Assembly: GCF_021030645.1 (NCBI RefSeq) | Contig: NZ_JACGCJ010000001.1 | Location: 62,001 to 126,000, forward strand | Reading direction: 5' to 3' | Source of the DNA: Agrilactobacillus fermenti | Lineage (GTDB): Bacteria > Bacillota > Bacilli > Lactobacillales > Lactobacillaceae | Length of the DNA: 64,000 nt | Program-made: the position numbers and the translations under genes | Shown here: piece after piece, positions 1 through 10,915 of the stretch | Layout: each line of letters opens with the position of its first letter | How positions within the stretch are numbered: the stretch's first letter is position 1 | Notes under the pieces: model-generated | Seen by the model: only the letters and a program-made list of their open reading frames with translations | Told to the model about the DNA's origin: nothing | The model's database searches: none

Positions 1-977
1 TTGAAAAGCTGCAAGATTTTGCGGATGAACATGATTTTTCGCTGCTTGAAGCCTGCTTGAATATCGACTTATCAAATATCAATGGTCGTGCTCGGGGAAA
101 CTTAGCTGACTTTGGGAATATGATTTTCGACTTGCGAGAACGGATCGAAGCTGAGACAATTTCTCAATTGACAGAGGATCTATTGGATCGTTCCGGTTAT
201 TTGAAGGCTTTGAAAGCGCAACACAATTTAGAGGCCGACAGTCGCATTGAAAATATTGAAGAATTGCTTTCAGTAACTCAGCGGTTTGATGACAATTATG
301 AGCCCGAGGATGAAGATAGCGATAAATTCGTAGATTTCTTAGCGGATCTGGCACTTGTTAGTGATCAAGATGATTTAGAAGAAGAAGCTAGTGAAGTGAC
401 CTTGATGACGCTGCATGCGGCTAAAGGTCTGGAATTTCCTGTCGTCTTTTTGATTGGTATGGAAGAAGGTATTTTTCCATTATCTCGAGCAGCAGCAGAT
501 CCTGACGAACTGGAAGAAGAGCGGCGATTGGCTTATGTGGGCATCACGCGCGCGCAAAAGAAACTTTATTTGACGAATGCCTATTCCCGGGTACTCTACG
601 GCCGTACGCAAAGTAATCCAGCTTCACGGTTTGTAGGTGAAATCGATGATGAGTTATTGGATTATGGTAATCAAAATGCGGCCGCGATACCGTTCCGTCA
701 GACCAGTACCCCGAGTCAACGGCGCTTTGATAATCAAATGCGTCGCGCGCAAGCGACAACTCACGTGGCACAACAAAGTGGGCCAGTGGCTAAAACAAGT
801 TCGGCAGCGCGGGTAACTTGGACTGCTGGTGACAAAGTAACGCATAAGAAATGGGGCACTGGTACAGTTGTGAAAGTCAATGGAACTGGTGAAAATGCAG
901 AATTAGATATTGCGTTTAAAGAACAAGGTGTCAAACGATTATTAGCTGCTTTTGCACCAATTACCAAACAAGAATAG
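1..977 (+). CDS. pcrA: ATP-dependent DNA helicase PcrA, C-terminal part (5' end outside window)
   Basis: This is the 3' end of a UvrD/PcrA superfamily 1 helicase, a 3'-5' DNA motor used in repair and plasmid replication. The reading frame is open from base 3, so the gene starts upstream and is cut by the window edge. Visible motifs are the motif V region (VTLMTLHAAKGLEFP), GMEEGIFPLSRA, and the motif VI block EEERRLAYVGITRA with its arginine finger. The tail holds a basic, low-complexity linker and a short C-terminal module (VTHKKWGTGTVVKV) like the one in PcrA that binds RNA polymerase. It sits 31 bp before ligA, the usual pcrA-ligA order in Firmicutes. Confidence 0.95.
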   Translation, partial: EKLQDFADEHDFSLLEACLNIDLSNINGRARGNLADFGNMIFDLRERIEAETISQLTEDLLDRSGYLKALKAQHNLEADSRIENIEELLSVTQRFDDNYEPEDEDSDKFVDFLADLALVSDQDDLEEEASEVTLMTLHAAKGLEFPVVFLIGMEEGIFPLSRAAADPDELEEERRLAYVGITRAQKKLYLTNAYSRVLYGRTQSNPASRFVGEIDDELLDYGNQNAAAIPFRQTSTPSQRRFDNQMRRAQATTHVAQQSGPVAKTSSAARVTWTAGDKVTHKKWGTGTVVKVNGTGENAELDIAFKEQGVKRLLAAFAPITKQE

Positions 978-1002
978 TCTTAAGACAAATTAATAATGGT
1001 GA

Positions 1003-3039
<2,037 letters not shown>

Positions 3040-3054
3040 GTAGGAGGACAAATT

Positions 3055-4200
3055 TTGAAACGAAAAAATCTTTGGTTTATATTGGCTACTTTGGCATTAG
3101 TACTGGCGGGCTGTGGCAATTTAAAGAGTACTGGCTCGACAGGCACGCAAACAAGCACAAACAATAAAGGTGTGCAAACAACAGGTGCGACCGGCGAATC
3201 CAATTATACTGGGGTGATCGAAAACGGTCATTACAAAACAAGTGCGGCTAGGGGCCTAACGACATCGCAAACAGACAACGTTTTGAACGTTAAAAGTATG
3301 GAAGACGGATTAACAGATCTATCAAAGTCACAATTCCCCACTGATAAGTATTTACTGCAAGAGGGCCAATATTTAAAATCCGATACAATTAAGGACTGGT
3401 TAGCCCGTAAATCGCAAAAAAATCCCGAGGGCCTAAACCCAGCTGATAATGGTTCTACTGATGCCGATAAGCGAGCACCATTATATTTGCAACAAATATT
3501 AGAACAAGACTATGTGACGCAAACAGATGATAAAAGCGTTAAACTTGGCGGCATTAGTATTGCTCTGGGTATGAATAGTGTGGATTATTATCAAAAAGAA
3601 GAATATGGTGCTGAATTTCAAACCAATATTTCTGATAATACTTTGTTGGCTCAGGGCAAACAGATGGCGCAAACAATCGTCCAGCGGCTGCGGCAGCGCA
3701 AAGGATTGGAAAATGTTCCGATCACGATTGGTATTTATAAACAAGCTTCTAAGGATAGCTTAGTGGGTGGGACTTATGTATCGGCCACCACGGTTGATAA
3801 CGGTGCTAAGAAAATCGACAGTTGGAAACGAGTCAATGAAAAGAACCAGGTATTACCAACGGCTAGTGGTGAAAAGGCGGTTAATTCTGGAGATAATGAT
3901 TCATTTTCTAACTTTAAAACACAAGTTCAGAGTTTCTTCCCTAACTTGGCTGGCGTTGTTGCCCAGGCCCATTATGAAAACGATCAGCTAGCGGGTATGA
4001 ATATTACAATTAATACTCAATTTTATGGCGAGACTGAAATCACCAGCTTTACGCAATACATCGCTCAAGCGGCCGGTCGCTATTTACCCCGGAATATTCC
4101 GTTACAAATTACGATACAATCGACGCAAGGCATTCAGGCATTTGTTGCGCGCAGCAGTAATGCTAAGAGTTTCTATACCCATGTCTTTTCAAGTTACTAA
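3055..4200 (+). CDS. camS: CamS family sex pheromone lipoprotein
   Basis: Surface lipoprotein of the CamS family. In enterococci and staphylococci the cleaved signal peptide of this family yields a peptide pheromone, while the role of the mature protein is poorly known. The start is TTG at 3055 with AGGAGG about 8 bases upstream. The signal peptide is basic (MKRKN), then hydrophobic, ending in the lipobox LVLAGC with the lipidated cysteine at C20. A Ser/Thr-rich linker and a globular domain of about 330 residues follow. It is placed 15 bp after ligA and before gatC, the standard context in lactobacilli. Whether its signal peptide acts as a pheromone here is unknown. Confidence 0.9.
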   Translation: MKRKNLWFILATLALVLAGCGNLKSTGSTGTQTSTNNKGVQTTGATGESNYTGVIENGHYKTSAARGLTTSQTDNVLNVKSMEDGLTDLSKSQFPTDKYLLQEGQYLKSDTIKDWLARKSQKNPEGLNPADNGSTDADKRAPLYLQQILEQDYVTQTDDKSVKLGGISIALGMNSVDYYQKEEYGAEFQTNISDNTLLAQGKQMAQTIVQRLRQRKGLENVPITIGIYKQASKDSLVGGTYVSATTVDNGAKKIDSWKRVNEKNQVLPTASGEKAVNSGDNDSFSNFKTQVQSFFPNLAGVVAQAHYENDQLAGMNITINTQFYGETEITSFTQYIAQAAGRYLPRNIPLQITIQSTQGIQAFVARSSNAKSFYTHVFSSY

Positions 4201-4263
4201 TTCCAACCAGAAACAGTTATGTTACAATAAAACAGAATGAATTTTCATGAAAGAGGAGATCGC

Positions 4264-4563
4264 ATGATTTCAAGGGAACAAGTTGCCCATGTTGCTAATT
4301 TAGCAAAATTAGAATTCGATGATTCCGAATTAGAAAATTTCACTAGTCAATTAGATAAAATTGTTGATTTTGTCGATCAATTAAGTGAAGTAGATACAAA
4401 AGATGTTGCACCAACTACCCATATCACAAGTGCTGTCAATGTTTTCCGTGAAGATGTACCCGTGAAGAGTCAGACGCGCGCTGAATTATTGAAGAATGTC
4501 CCTGAAACAACGGAAGGGCTAATTCGGGTGCCTGCAATTATTGAAAAAGAGGAGGACGAATAG
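4264..4563 (+). CDS. gatC: Asp/Glu-tRNA amidotransferase subunit C
   Basis: Small subunit of the GatCAB complex, which converts mischarged Glu-tRNA(Gln) (and Asp-tRNA(Asn)) to the amide form. The 99-residue protein begins MISREQVAHVANLAKLEF, the family's typical N terminus. The ATG at 4264 is preferred over an upstream in-frame ATG at 4237 because GAGGAG lies about 6 bases before it. A TACAAT hexamer near 4222 could be a -10 box for a gatCAB promoter. The stop at 4563 abuts the gatA start with no gap, which suggests translational coupling. Confidence 0.95.
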   Translation: MISREQVAHVANLAKLEFDDSELENFTSQLDKIVDFVDQLSEVDTKDVAPTTHITSAVNVFREDVPVKSQTRAELLKNVPETTEGLIRVPAIIEKEEDE

Positions 4564-6033
4564 TTGAATTACTTCAATGAAGATATTACGAGTCTCCACG
4601 ATAAGTTAGTTAATAAAGAAATAACCGTTCGCCAATTAGTAGAAGCTACGTTTGATTACATTGAACAAACGGATGAGAAAATCAATGCTTTTATTACTTT
4701 AAATAAAACTGACGCACTGGAAAAAGCAGATGCATTAGATGCAGCTGGCATTGACCCAGACGAATTATTGGCTGGGATTCCTTTAGGCATTAAAGATAAT
4801 ATCGTTACTAAAGGTTTAAAGACGACGGCTGCCAGCCATATCTTAGACAACTTTGAACCTGTTTATAATGCGACGGTCATGGATAAATTAGATGGTCAAA
4901 AGACCATCACCGTTGGTAAAACCAACTTAGATGAATTTGCCATGGGAAGTTCGACAGAAACTTCTTATTTTGGTGAAACGCATAATCCTTGGAATCTAAC
5001 CAAGGTGCCTGGTGGTTCTTCAGGTGGTTCAGCAGCCGCTGTGGCAGCCGGTGAAGTGATTGCCGCGCTTGGGACAGATACAGGTGGTTCTATTCGTCAG
5101 CCAGCTGCTTTTAACGGTATTTTTGGGATCAAACCAACTTATGGTCGTGTTTCACGTTGGGGCTTAATGGCCTTTGGCTCTAGTTTGGATCAGATCGGGG
5201 TTTTGTCCCGTTCTATCAAAGATAGTGCCATCATTTTGAATGCCATTTCTGGCCATGATGATCATGACGGGACAAGTGCAACTGAAGCCGTGCCCGACTT
5301 TACCAAAGCACTAGGTCAGGATATCAAGGGCCTTAAGATTGCGGTACCAAAAGAATATATGGATAAGGGCATTGACGCTGACGTGGTTAAAGCAATTCAA
5401 GCCGCCATCAAAACTTTTGAAAGTTTAGGTGCTACGGTTGAAGAAGTTTCCCTGCCGTATACGAAATATGCTGTCCCAGCTTATTACATTATCGCTTCCA
5501 GTGAAGCTTCTTCCAACTTACAGCGCTATGATGGCATTCGTTATGGTTTCCGGGCAAAAGATGTCAAAACTTTGGAAGATGTTTATGTTCGCTCACGTTC
5601 TGAAGGTTTTGGTGACGAAGTGAAACGGCGGATCATGTTGGGTTCCTTCTCCTTATCAGCTGGTTATTATGATGCTTACTTTAAGAAGGCTGCCCAAGTG
5701 CGTACTTTGATCAAGAATGATTTTGATCAACTATTTGAAAAATATGACTTGATTCTAGGCCCAACAACACCAACGCCAGCCTTTGGGTTAGGTGAAAAAG
5801 TTACTGATCCAGTCACCATGTATCTCAATGATATTTTGACAATTCCGGCCAACTTAGCAGGTATCCCGGCAGCATCGATCCCAGCAGGTTTCTCTGAAAC
5901 GGGGTTGCCAATTGGCGTTCAATTGATGGCTAAGAAGATGGATGAAATGACAATTTTCAAGGCTGCTGATGCCTTTGAACAAGCCACAGAATTCCATCAA
6001 GCTATTCCAGAATTCAAGGGAGGTCAAAACTAA
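4564..6033 (+). CDS. gatA: Asp/Glu-tRNA amidotransferase subunit A
   Basis: Amidase subunit that hydrolyses glutamine and passes ammonia to GatB. The protein has 489 residues, a standard length. The amidase-signature catalytic triad is visible: K77 in GIPLGIKDN, cis-Ser S152 in [11 protein letters not shown] and nucleophile S176 in [11 protein letters not shown]. The start is TTG (MNYFNEDI), immediately after the gatC stop; the ribosome site GAGGAGGA lies inside the end of gatC. The stop codon overlaps the gatB ATG by one base. Confidence 0.97.
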   Translation: MNYFNEDITSLHDKLVNKEITVRQLVEATFDYIEQTDEKINAFITLNKTDALEKADALDAAGIDPDELLAGIPLGIKDNIVTKGLKTTAASHILDNFEPVYNATVMDKLDGQKTITVGKTNLDEFAMGSSTETSYFGETHNPWNLTKVPGGSSGGSAAAVAAGEVIAALGTDTGGSIRQPAAFNGIFGIKPTYGRVSRWGLMAFGSSLDQIGVLSRSIKDSAIILNAISGHDDHDGTSATEAVPDFTKALGQDIKGLKIAVPKEYMDKGIDADVVKAIQAAIKTFESLGATVEEVSLPYTKYAVPAYYIIASSEASSNLQRYDGIRYGFRAKDVKTLEDVYVRSRSEGFGDEVKRRIMLGSFSLSAGYYDAYFKKAAQVRTLIKNDFDQLFEKYDLILGPTTPTPAFGLGEKVTDPVTMYLNDILTIPANLAGIPAASIPAGFSETGLPIGVQLMAKKMDEMTIFKAADAFEQATEFHQAIPEFKGGQN

Positions 6034-7463
6034 TGAACTTTGAAACAACAATCGGGTTAGAAGTCCACGTTGAATTAAAGACCAAGACTAAGATGTTTAG
6101 TCCTTCACCAGTTGAATTTGGGGATGAGCCCAATACGAACACCAATGTTATCGACTTTGGTTTTCCGGGTGTGCTGCCTAAAGTCAATAAACAAGCCTAT
6201 CGTTATGGCATCATGGTTGCTTTAGCTTTGAATGCAGACATTACGCGCGATACGCATTTTGATCGGAAAAACTATTTCTACCCGGATAATCCTAAAGCCT
6301 ATCAGATCACACAATTTGAAAAGCCCTTGGGCACCAATGGTTGGGTTGAAATTGAAGTCGATGGCAAGAAGAAAAAAATCGGTATTGCTGAATTGCATGT
6401 CGAAGAAGATGCCGGTAAGAATACCCATTCCGAAGATGGCTACTCATACGTTGACCTGAACCGTCAAGGCACACCTTTGATCGAAATTGTATCTAAGCCA
6501 GATATTGCCTCTCCTGATGAAGCCTATGCTTACTTAGAAAAATTGCGGCAGATCGTTCAATTTACTGGAGCTTCCGATGTCAAAATGGAAGAGGGTTCCA
6601 TGCGGGTCGACACAAACATTTCGATTCGGCCAATTGGACAAGAAAAATATGGGACAAAAACAGAGTTAAAGAACTTAAACTCTTTCAATTTTGTCCGTCT
6701 AGGCCTAGCCTATGAAGAAAAACGGCAAAGTCGTGTCTTGATGTCTGGCGGTACAATTCGCCAGGAGACGAGACGCTATGATGATGCGACCGGACAAACT
6801 TATTTGATGCGTGTAAAAGAAGGTTCTGATGATTATCGTTATTTCCCAGAACCAGACATTCCACCATTTCATATTAGTGACGACTGGATCAAAGAAATTC
6901 AAGCAAGCATTCCAGAAATGCCTGATAAACGGCGGCAGCGTTATGTACAAACATACGGCTTGCCAGAATATGATGCTAACGTGTTAACAACCACGAAAGA
7001 AATGTCTGATTTCTTTGACGCTGCCGTTGCACAAGGTGCTGATCCCAAGCAAGTTTCCAACTGGCTGATGGGTGAAGTAAATGCCTACTTGAATGAAAAT
7101 AAGCTGGATCTGCAAGAGACGAAGCTGACACCAGAACATTTGGCAACAATGATCAATTTGATTAAAGATGGGACGATCAGTTCTAAGATCGCTAAAAAAG
7201 TGTTCCAAGAAATCATTACTAATGGCACGGAACCCAAGCAATGGGTCGAAGAAAAAGGTATGGTGCAATTATCCGATCCTGCTAAACTGACACCGATCAT
7301 TGATGAGGTTTTGGACAATAACCAACAATCAATTGATGACTTTAAAAATGGGAAAGATCGGGCTGTTGGTTTCTTAGTTGGTCAAATTATGAAACAAACC
7401 CGCGGTAAAGCCAATCCAAAAGTCGTCAATCAAATTTTGATGGCAGAATTAAAAAAACGCTAA
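6033..7463 (+). CDS. gatB: Asp/Glu-tRNA amidotransferase subunit B
   Basis: tRNA-binding kinase and transamidase subunit that phosphorylates the misacylated Glu or Asp before amidation. It has 476 residues. The N-terminal cradle begins [20 protein letters not shown], which is diagnostic, followed by [22 protein letters not shown] and the ELKNLNSF motif. The helical and YqeY-like tail ends [12 protein letters not shown]. Its ATG uses the last base of the gatA TAA stop, with GGAGG-like sequence (AAGGGAGG) about 9 bases upstream. It completes the gatCAB operon and is followed 20 bp later by dgkB. Confidence 0.97.
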   Translation: MNFETTIGLEVHVELKTKTKMFSPSPVEFGDEPNTNTNVIDFGFPGVLPKVNKQAYRYGIMVALALNADITRDTHFDRKNYFYPDNPKAYQITQFEKPLGTNGWVEIEVDGKKKKIGIAELHVEEDAGKNTHSEDGYSYVDLNRQGTPLIEIVSKPDIASPDEAYAYLEKLRQIVQFTGASDVKMEEGSMRVDTNISIRPIGQEKYGTKTELKNLNSFNFVRLGLAYEEKRQSRVLMSGGTIRQETRRYDDATGQTYLMRVKEGSDDYRYFPEPDIPPFHISDDWIKEIQASIPEMPDKRRQRYVQTYGLPEYDANVLTTTKEMSDFFDAAVAQGADPKQVSNWLMGEVNAYLNENKLDLQETKLTPEHLATMINLIKDGTISSKIAKKVFQEIITNGTEPKQWVEEKGMVQLSDPAKLTPIIDEVLDNNQQSIDDFKNGKDRAVGFLVGQIMKQTRGKANPKVVNQILMAELKKR

Positions 7464-7483
7464 GTAGTTAAAGAGGGAGAAAC

Positions 7484-8557
7484 ATGAGAGTCCGGGCTAG
7501 ATTGATATACAATCCCACTGCAGGTCATGAAACGTTGCTGCGAAGTGTGGGTCAAATCTTGCATATTTTAGAAACAGCTGGTTATGAAGCCAGTGCGTTT
7601 CAAACGACTAAAGCACCGCTTTCGGCTGCTAAAGAGGCTAAACGCGTGGCTAAAGAGGGGTTTGACTTGATCGTTGCAGCCGGTGGCGATGGGACAATCA
7701 ATGAGGTCGTTAACGGGATCGCCGGATTAAAAAGACGCCCCAAGATGGCGATCATCCCTGCTGGAACAACTAATGACTATGCGCGTGCTTTGAAGATTCC
7801 TCGTGAAGATCCAGTTGAAGCGGCTAAAATCATCTTGAAGAAACAGTCCGTCAAGATGGACGTGGGCAAAGCCAACGACAACTATTTTATTAATATTGCC
7901 GGTGGCGGCTTTATGACCGAGTTAACCTATGAAGTGCCGTCTCAATTCAAATCCATTCTAGGCTATCTAGCGTATGTCTTGAAAGGTGCCGAAATGTTGC
8001 CGCGCATGCGGCCAACGCAGATGCATCTGGAGTATGATAATGGTGTTTATGATGGTCCGGCCTCCATGTTTTTCTTAGCTTTGACAAATTCGGTCGGTGG
8101 TATGGAACAAATCGTACCTGATGCTTCTTTAGATGATGGTTATTTTTCTTTAATTATTGTCAAAACATCTAATATTGGTGAGATTTTACGCTTGATGGCT
8201 CTTGTTTTAAATGGTGGTCGACATGTAGATGACAACAACATTATTTATGTGAAAACGAGGAAATTAGTTGCCAAGCCTAAGGATAATCAGCGGATGATGA
8301 TCAATTTAGATGGGGAATATGGCGGCGATGCGCCGATGAAGTTTGTCAATTTGAAGCAGCATATTGAAATGTTTGCCAATGTGGATGACATTCCCAATAA
8401 AGCTATTACTTATGAAACACCATCGGAACAGAACGCTGAGGCTGAGATCGTTAAGCATGTTCAAAATTTGGATGCGAATCATGAATTGGTTCGGCCAGAA
8501 TTAGATTTAAGCCATGCGCCTAAGTCGGATGATGCATCTGAAACTAAGCACACATAA
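7484..8557 (+). CDS. dgkB: Diacylglycerol kinase, DgkB/YegS type
   Basis: Soluble lipid kinase that phosphorylates diacylglycerol, returning it to phosphatidic acid for phospholipid and lipoteichoic acid metabolism. The N-terminal catalytic domain holds the nucleotide-binding GGDG motif (residues 67-70, followed by TINEVVNG) and PAGTTNDYARAL. The beta-rich C-terminal domain holds NLDGEYGGDAP. At 357 residues it carries a longer acidic tail than the roughly 300-residue minimal enzymes. It lies 20 bp behind gatB with GAGGGAG upstream of the ATG, and is followed by a strong terminator, so it is probably the last gene of the operon. Confidence 0.92.
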   Translation: MRVRARLIYNPTAGHETLLRSVGQILHILETAGYEASAFQTTKAPLSAAKEAKRVAKEGFDLIVAAGGDGTINEVVNGIAGLKRRPKMAIIPAGTTNDYARALKIPREDPVEAAKIILKKQSVKMDVGKANDNYFINIAGGGFMTELTYEVPSQFKSILGYLAYVLKGAEMLPRMRPTQMHLEYDNGVYDGPASMFFLALTNSVGGMEQIVPDASLDDGYFSLIIVKTSNIGEILRLMALVLNGGRHVDDNNIIYVKTRKLVAKPKDNQRMMINLDGEYGGDAPMKFVNLKQHIEMFANVDDIPNKAITYETPSEQNAEAEIVKHVQNLDANHELVRPELDLSHAPKSDDASETKHT

Positions 8558-8567
8558 AATATAGTTA

Positions 8568-8618
8568 AAAAAATGGACCTGTGAGCAGATGCTAGTTCTG
8601 CTTTTCAGGTCCATTTTG
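8568..8618 (+). terminator. Rho-independent terminator after dgkB
   Basis: The arms AAAATGGACCTG and CAGGTCCATTTT are perfectly complementary around a loop of about 25 bases, with T residues at the 3' side. It closes the pcrA-to-dgkB transcription block. Confidence 0.85.
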
Positions 8619-8684
8619 CATGAAACTTGTATTTCAAGCCAATTTCCGCTATGCTTAACGGCGATCATTAATTAAGGGGTTAAT

Positions 8685-10061
8685 ATGAAAACAAATTTAA
8701 ATACACCAGTACAAAAGAATCAAACACTAGATCTCACAGCGGTAGACTTGTCTTATGATGGGTTGGGCGTTGCCAAAGTTGATGATTTTCCCATCTTCAT
8801 TGACAATGCTTTACCCGGTGAAGTGGTTACAGCGGTAATTACTAAAGTTGCTAAGAAGTATGCCTTCGCTAAAACAGTAGCAATGGTTCAAAGCAGTCCT
8901 GATCGTGTGGATATCAAAAATCGGCGTTATACGCAAACTGGCATTGCGCCTTTGCAGCATTTGGCTTATCCAGCACAATTAAAATTCAAACAGCAGCAAA
9001 TTGAAAACTTGTATCAAAAAGCTAAATTAGCCATTGATGTTTTACCCACGTTGGGCATGACTGATCCGACGCATTATCGTAATAAAGCACAGGTACCCGT
9101 GCGTACAGTGGATGGTCAGCCAACGGTTGGTTTCTTTCAAAAGCGGAGCCATCGCTTGGTGCCCATGACAGACTTTTTCATTCAAGACGAAAAAATCGAT
9201 GCAGCCATTGCTAAATTACAAGACTTGATCCGCCAATTTGGTATTTCCGCTTATGATGAAGTGAATCATCAAGGTGTTTTACGGAATATCATGATTCGTC
9301 GAGGGTATTATACTGGCGAAATGATGATTGTCTTGATTACGCGAACTAAAGAATTACCGGAACGTCGGGAGTTAGCCAACGCTATTTTGGCAGAGATCCC
9401 TGATGTCGTCAGCATTATTCAAAATATCAATGGGACCAAGGGCAATACGATTTTAGGGCATAAGGAACGTATTTTGTGGGGGAAGCCCAATCTTCGTGAC
9501 GAATTATTAGGCTTGAAATTTGATATCTCTGCCTTATCGTTTTACCAAGTCAATCCTACCCAGACGCAAGTACTGTATCAAAAAGCTATTGAAGCTGCTA
9601 ATTTAAGCGGTGATGAAGTTGTGATCGATGCTTACTCTGGTATTGGCACGATCGGTCTCTCCATGGCCAAACACGTTCGTTCGGTAAAAGGGGTAGAAAT
9701 CACGCCAGCTGCCGTAACCAATGCCAACGCTAACGCTGAATTAAATGGCATTACGAATGCTGAATTTGTGGTGGGCAAGGCTGAAGAAGTATTGCCGCAA
9801 TGGGCTGAAGAAGGTATGAAAGCCGACTTGATCGTGGTTGATCCACCACGTAAAGGCTTAGCACCAGAATTTATTGAAGCCGCAATCAAAGTCCGGCCTA
9901 AGAAAGTACTTTATATCAGCTGTAATCCGGCCACATTAGCTCGCGATTTGCAGGCATTTGCCGCTGCTGGCTATACAGCAAAACAAACCCAGCCAGTGGA
10001 TATGTTCCCCATGACTACCCATGTCGAGAGCGTTACGGTCCTCGAACGTACAGAAAAATAG
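8685..10061 (+). CDS. 23S rRNA (uracil-C5)-methyltransferase, TrmA/RumA family
   Basis: SAM-dependent enzyme that makes 5-methyluridine in 23S rRNA (RlmCD or RlmFO type; which one cannot be told by eye). A TRAM-like N-terminal domain (residues about 10-70) leads to the methyltransferase fold: FYQVNPTQTQ, DAYSGIGTIGLS (SAM site), VVDPPRKG and the catalytic cysteine C413 in YISCNPATLARD. The usual four-cysteine Fe-S motif after the TRAM domain is absent: the equivalent stretch reads NRRYTQTGIAPLQHLAYPA, with no cysteine. GGGG lies 8 bases before the ATG. A second family member sits at 50075-51463. Confidence 0.93.
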   Translation: MKTNLNTPVQKNQTLDLTAVDLSYDGLGVAKVDDFPIFIDNALPGEVVTAVITKVAKKYAFAKTVAMVQSSPDRVDIKNRRYTQTGIAPLQHLAYPAQLKFKQQQIENLYQKAKLAIDVLPTLGMTDPTHYRNKAQVPVRTVDGQPTVGFFQKRSHRLVPMTDFFIQDEKIDAAIAKLQDLIRQFGISAYDEVNHQGVLRNIMIRRGYYTGEMMIVLITRTKELPERRELANAILAEIPDVVSIIQNINGTKGNTILGHKERILWGKPNLRDELLGLKFDISALSFYQVNPTQTQVLYQKAIEAANLSGDEVVIDAYSGIGTIGLSMAKHVRSVKGVEITPAAVTNANANAELNGITNAEFVVGKAEEVLPQWAEEGMKADLIVVDPPRKGLAPEFIEAAIKVRPKKVLYISCNPATLARDLQAFAAAGYTAKQTQPVDMFPMTTHVESVTVLERTEK

Positions 10062-10098
10062 CTCATAAACCGCGTCATGGCGGCATTTACGGATGATT

Positions 10099-10148
10099 AA
10101 AAGTGTACTTTTTCCTTTCAGAATGATTGGAATTAGTACACTTTTTTT
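10099..10148 (+). terminator. Terminator after the uracil methyltransferase gene
   Basis: The arms AAAAGTGTACT and AGTACACTTTT flank a loop of about 25 bases and run into a T8 tract. It marks the left edge of the AT-rich accessory region. Confidence 0.8.
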
Positions 10149-10713
10149 GCTTCTTAAGCTGGTAGATTGAGTGGAAAATATGAGAGCTTTTTGGATTGTA
10201 TAAACGACGACTAATTCATTCTTGACTTTTTTATTTCGAAAGGTAATTTTTTATCAAACCTTATATTTTTATCCTTGACCCCTCAACCATTTTCTGTAAA
10301 ATCAATAATGGGGAACATCATTCATCCTTCTTTCAATTGGCTTTCGTAGACTTGATCGTAATATAAGACATGATGTTCTTTTTTTATATCTCAAAGTTAG
10401 TATAAAAATGAGATATTAGTAGATTAACATCCATCGATACCAAAAAGTATAGAACCATAATTATCTGCTATAATTAAAATTGTTTAAGCGATTTTATTGA
10501 CTTTCCCATTTAATGTTAGAATTACATAGAATAATTAAGAAACTTTGAATCTTGATGAGATATGGGCTGAACGACTTAGGAAGGTTAGGAATATTCTGTC
10601 TCAGTTAAGAAATTACAAAATATGTATAATTATTAGTAGGCTGAATATCATTAGGGCCGCTGAATAAGCTGATCTAACAGACTTAGAAGCAATTACCAGG
10701 AGCTACAAAAATT

Positions 10714-10899
10714 ATGGAAGCTATTAAATTTATAGGGCGGTGTAGAAAAAATTTGCAAAAGCAATGTAATATAGAGCTGTATCTATTACCAAGCTTGGTA
10801 ATAGATGCTAACGTTACCACCAATCTTTTGATGAAGATATGCTCTGAACGAAATTGTGACCTTACTTATATTTGTGGGAAAGTACGTACTGATAACTGA
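10714..10899 (+). CDS. Doubtful 61-residue open frame before mod
   Basis: A 61-codon frame with AGGAG about 10 bases upstream of its ATG, ending 16 bases before mod. The product (MEAIKFIGRCRKNLQKQC...) is cysteine- and lysine-containing and matches no family I recognise. Its middle is encoded by the 26-bp perfect palindrome, which argues that the DNA rather than the peptide is under selection. It could be a small control protein of the restriction operon, but there is no clear helix-turn-helix. Confidence 0.2.
   Translation: MEAIKFIGRCRKNLQKQCNIELYLLPSLVIDANVTTNLLMKICSERNCDLTYICGKVRTDN
10781..10806. repeat. Perfect 26-bp palindrome upstream of mod
   Basis: The half-site ATCTATTACCAAG is followed directly by its exact reverse complement, with no spacer, about 110 bases before the mod start. 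Candidate operator for a dimeric regulator, or a cruciform/hairpin in the leader transcript. Confidence 0.75.
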
Positions 10900-10915
10900 T
10901 ATAGGAGAATAATTA

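Larger units (their letters stand above)
10149..10915. other. AT-rich gene-poor leader of the restriction island
   Basis: About 770 bases with no convincing protein gene except a doubtful 61-codon frame (10714-10899). It holds promoter-like hexamers (TATAAT near 10469 and near 10624) and the perfect palindrome at 10781-10806. The stretch looks richer in A+T than the operon to its left, by eye only. It probably contains the promoter for the mod-res operon. Confidence 0.6.

Noticed and set aside
4025-4240. 71-codon frame across the camS end
   Set aside because: Shadow of camS in another frame; composition is arginine/lysine-rich and no ribosome site is present.
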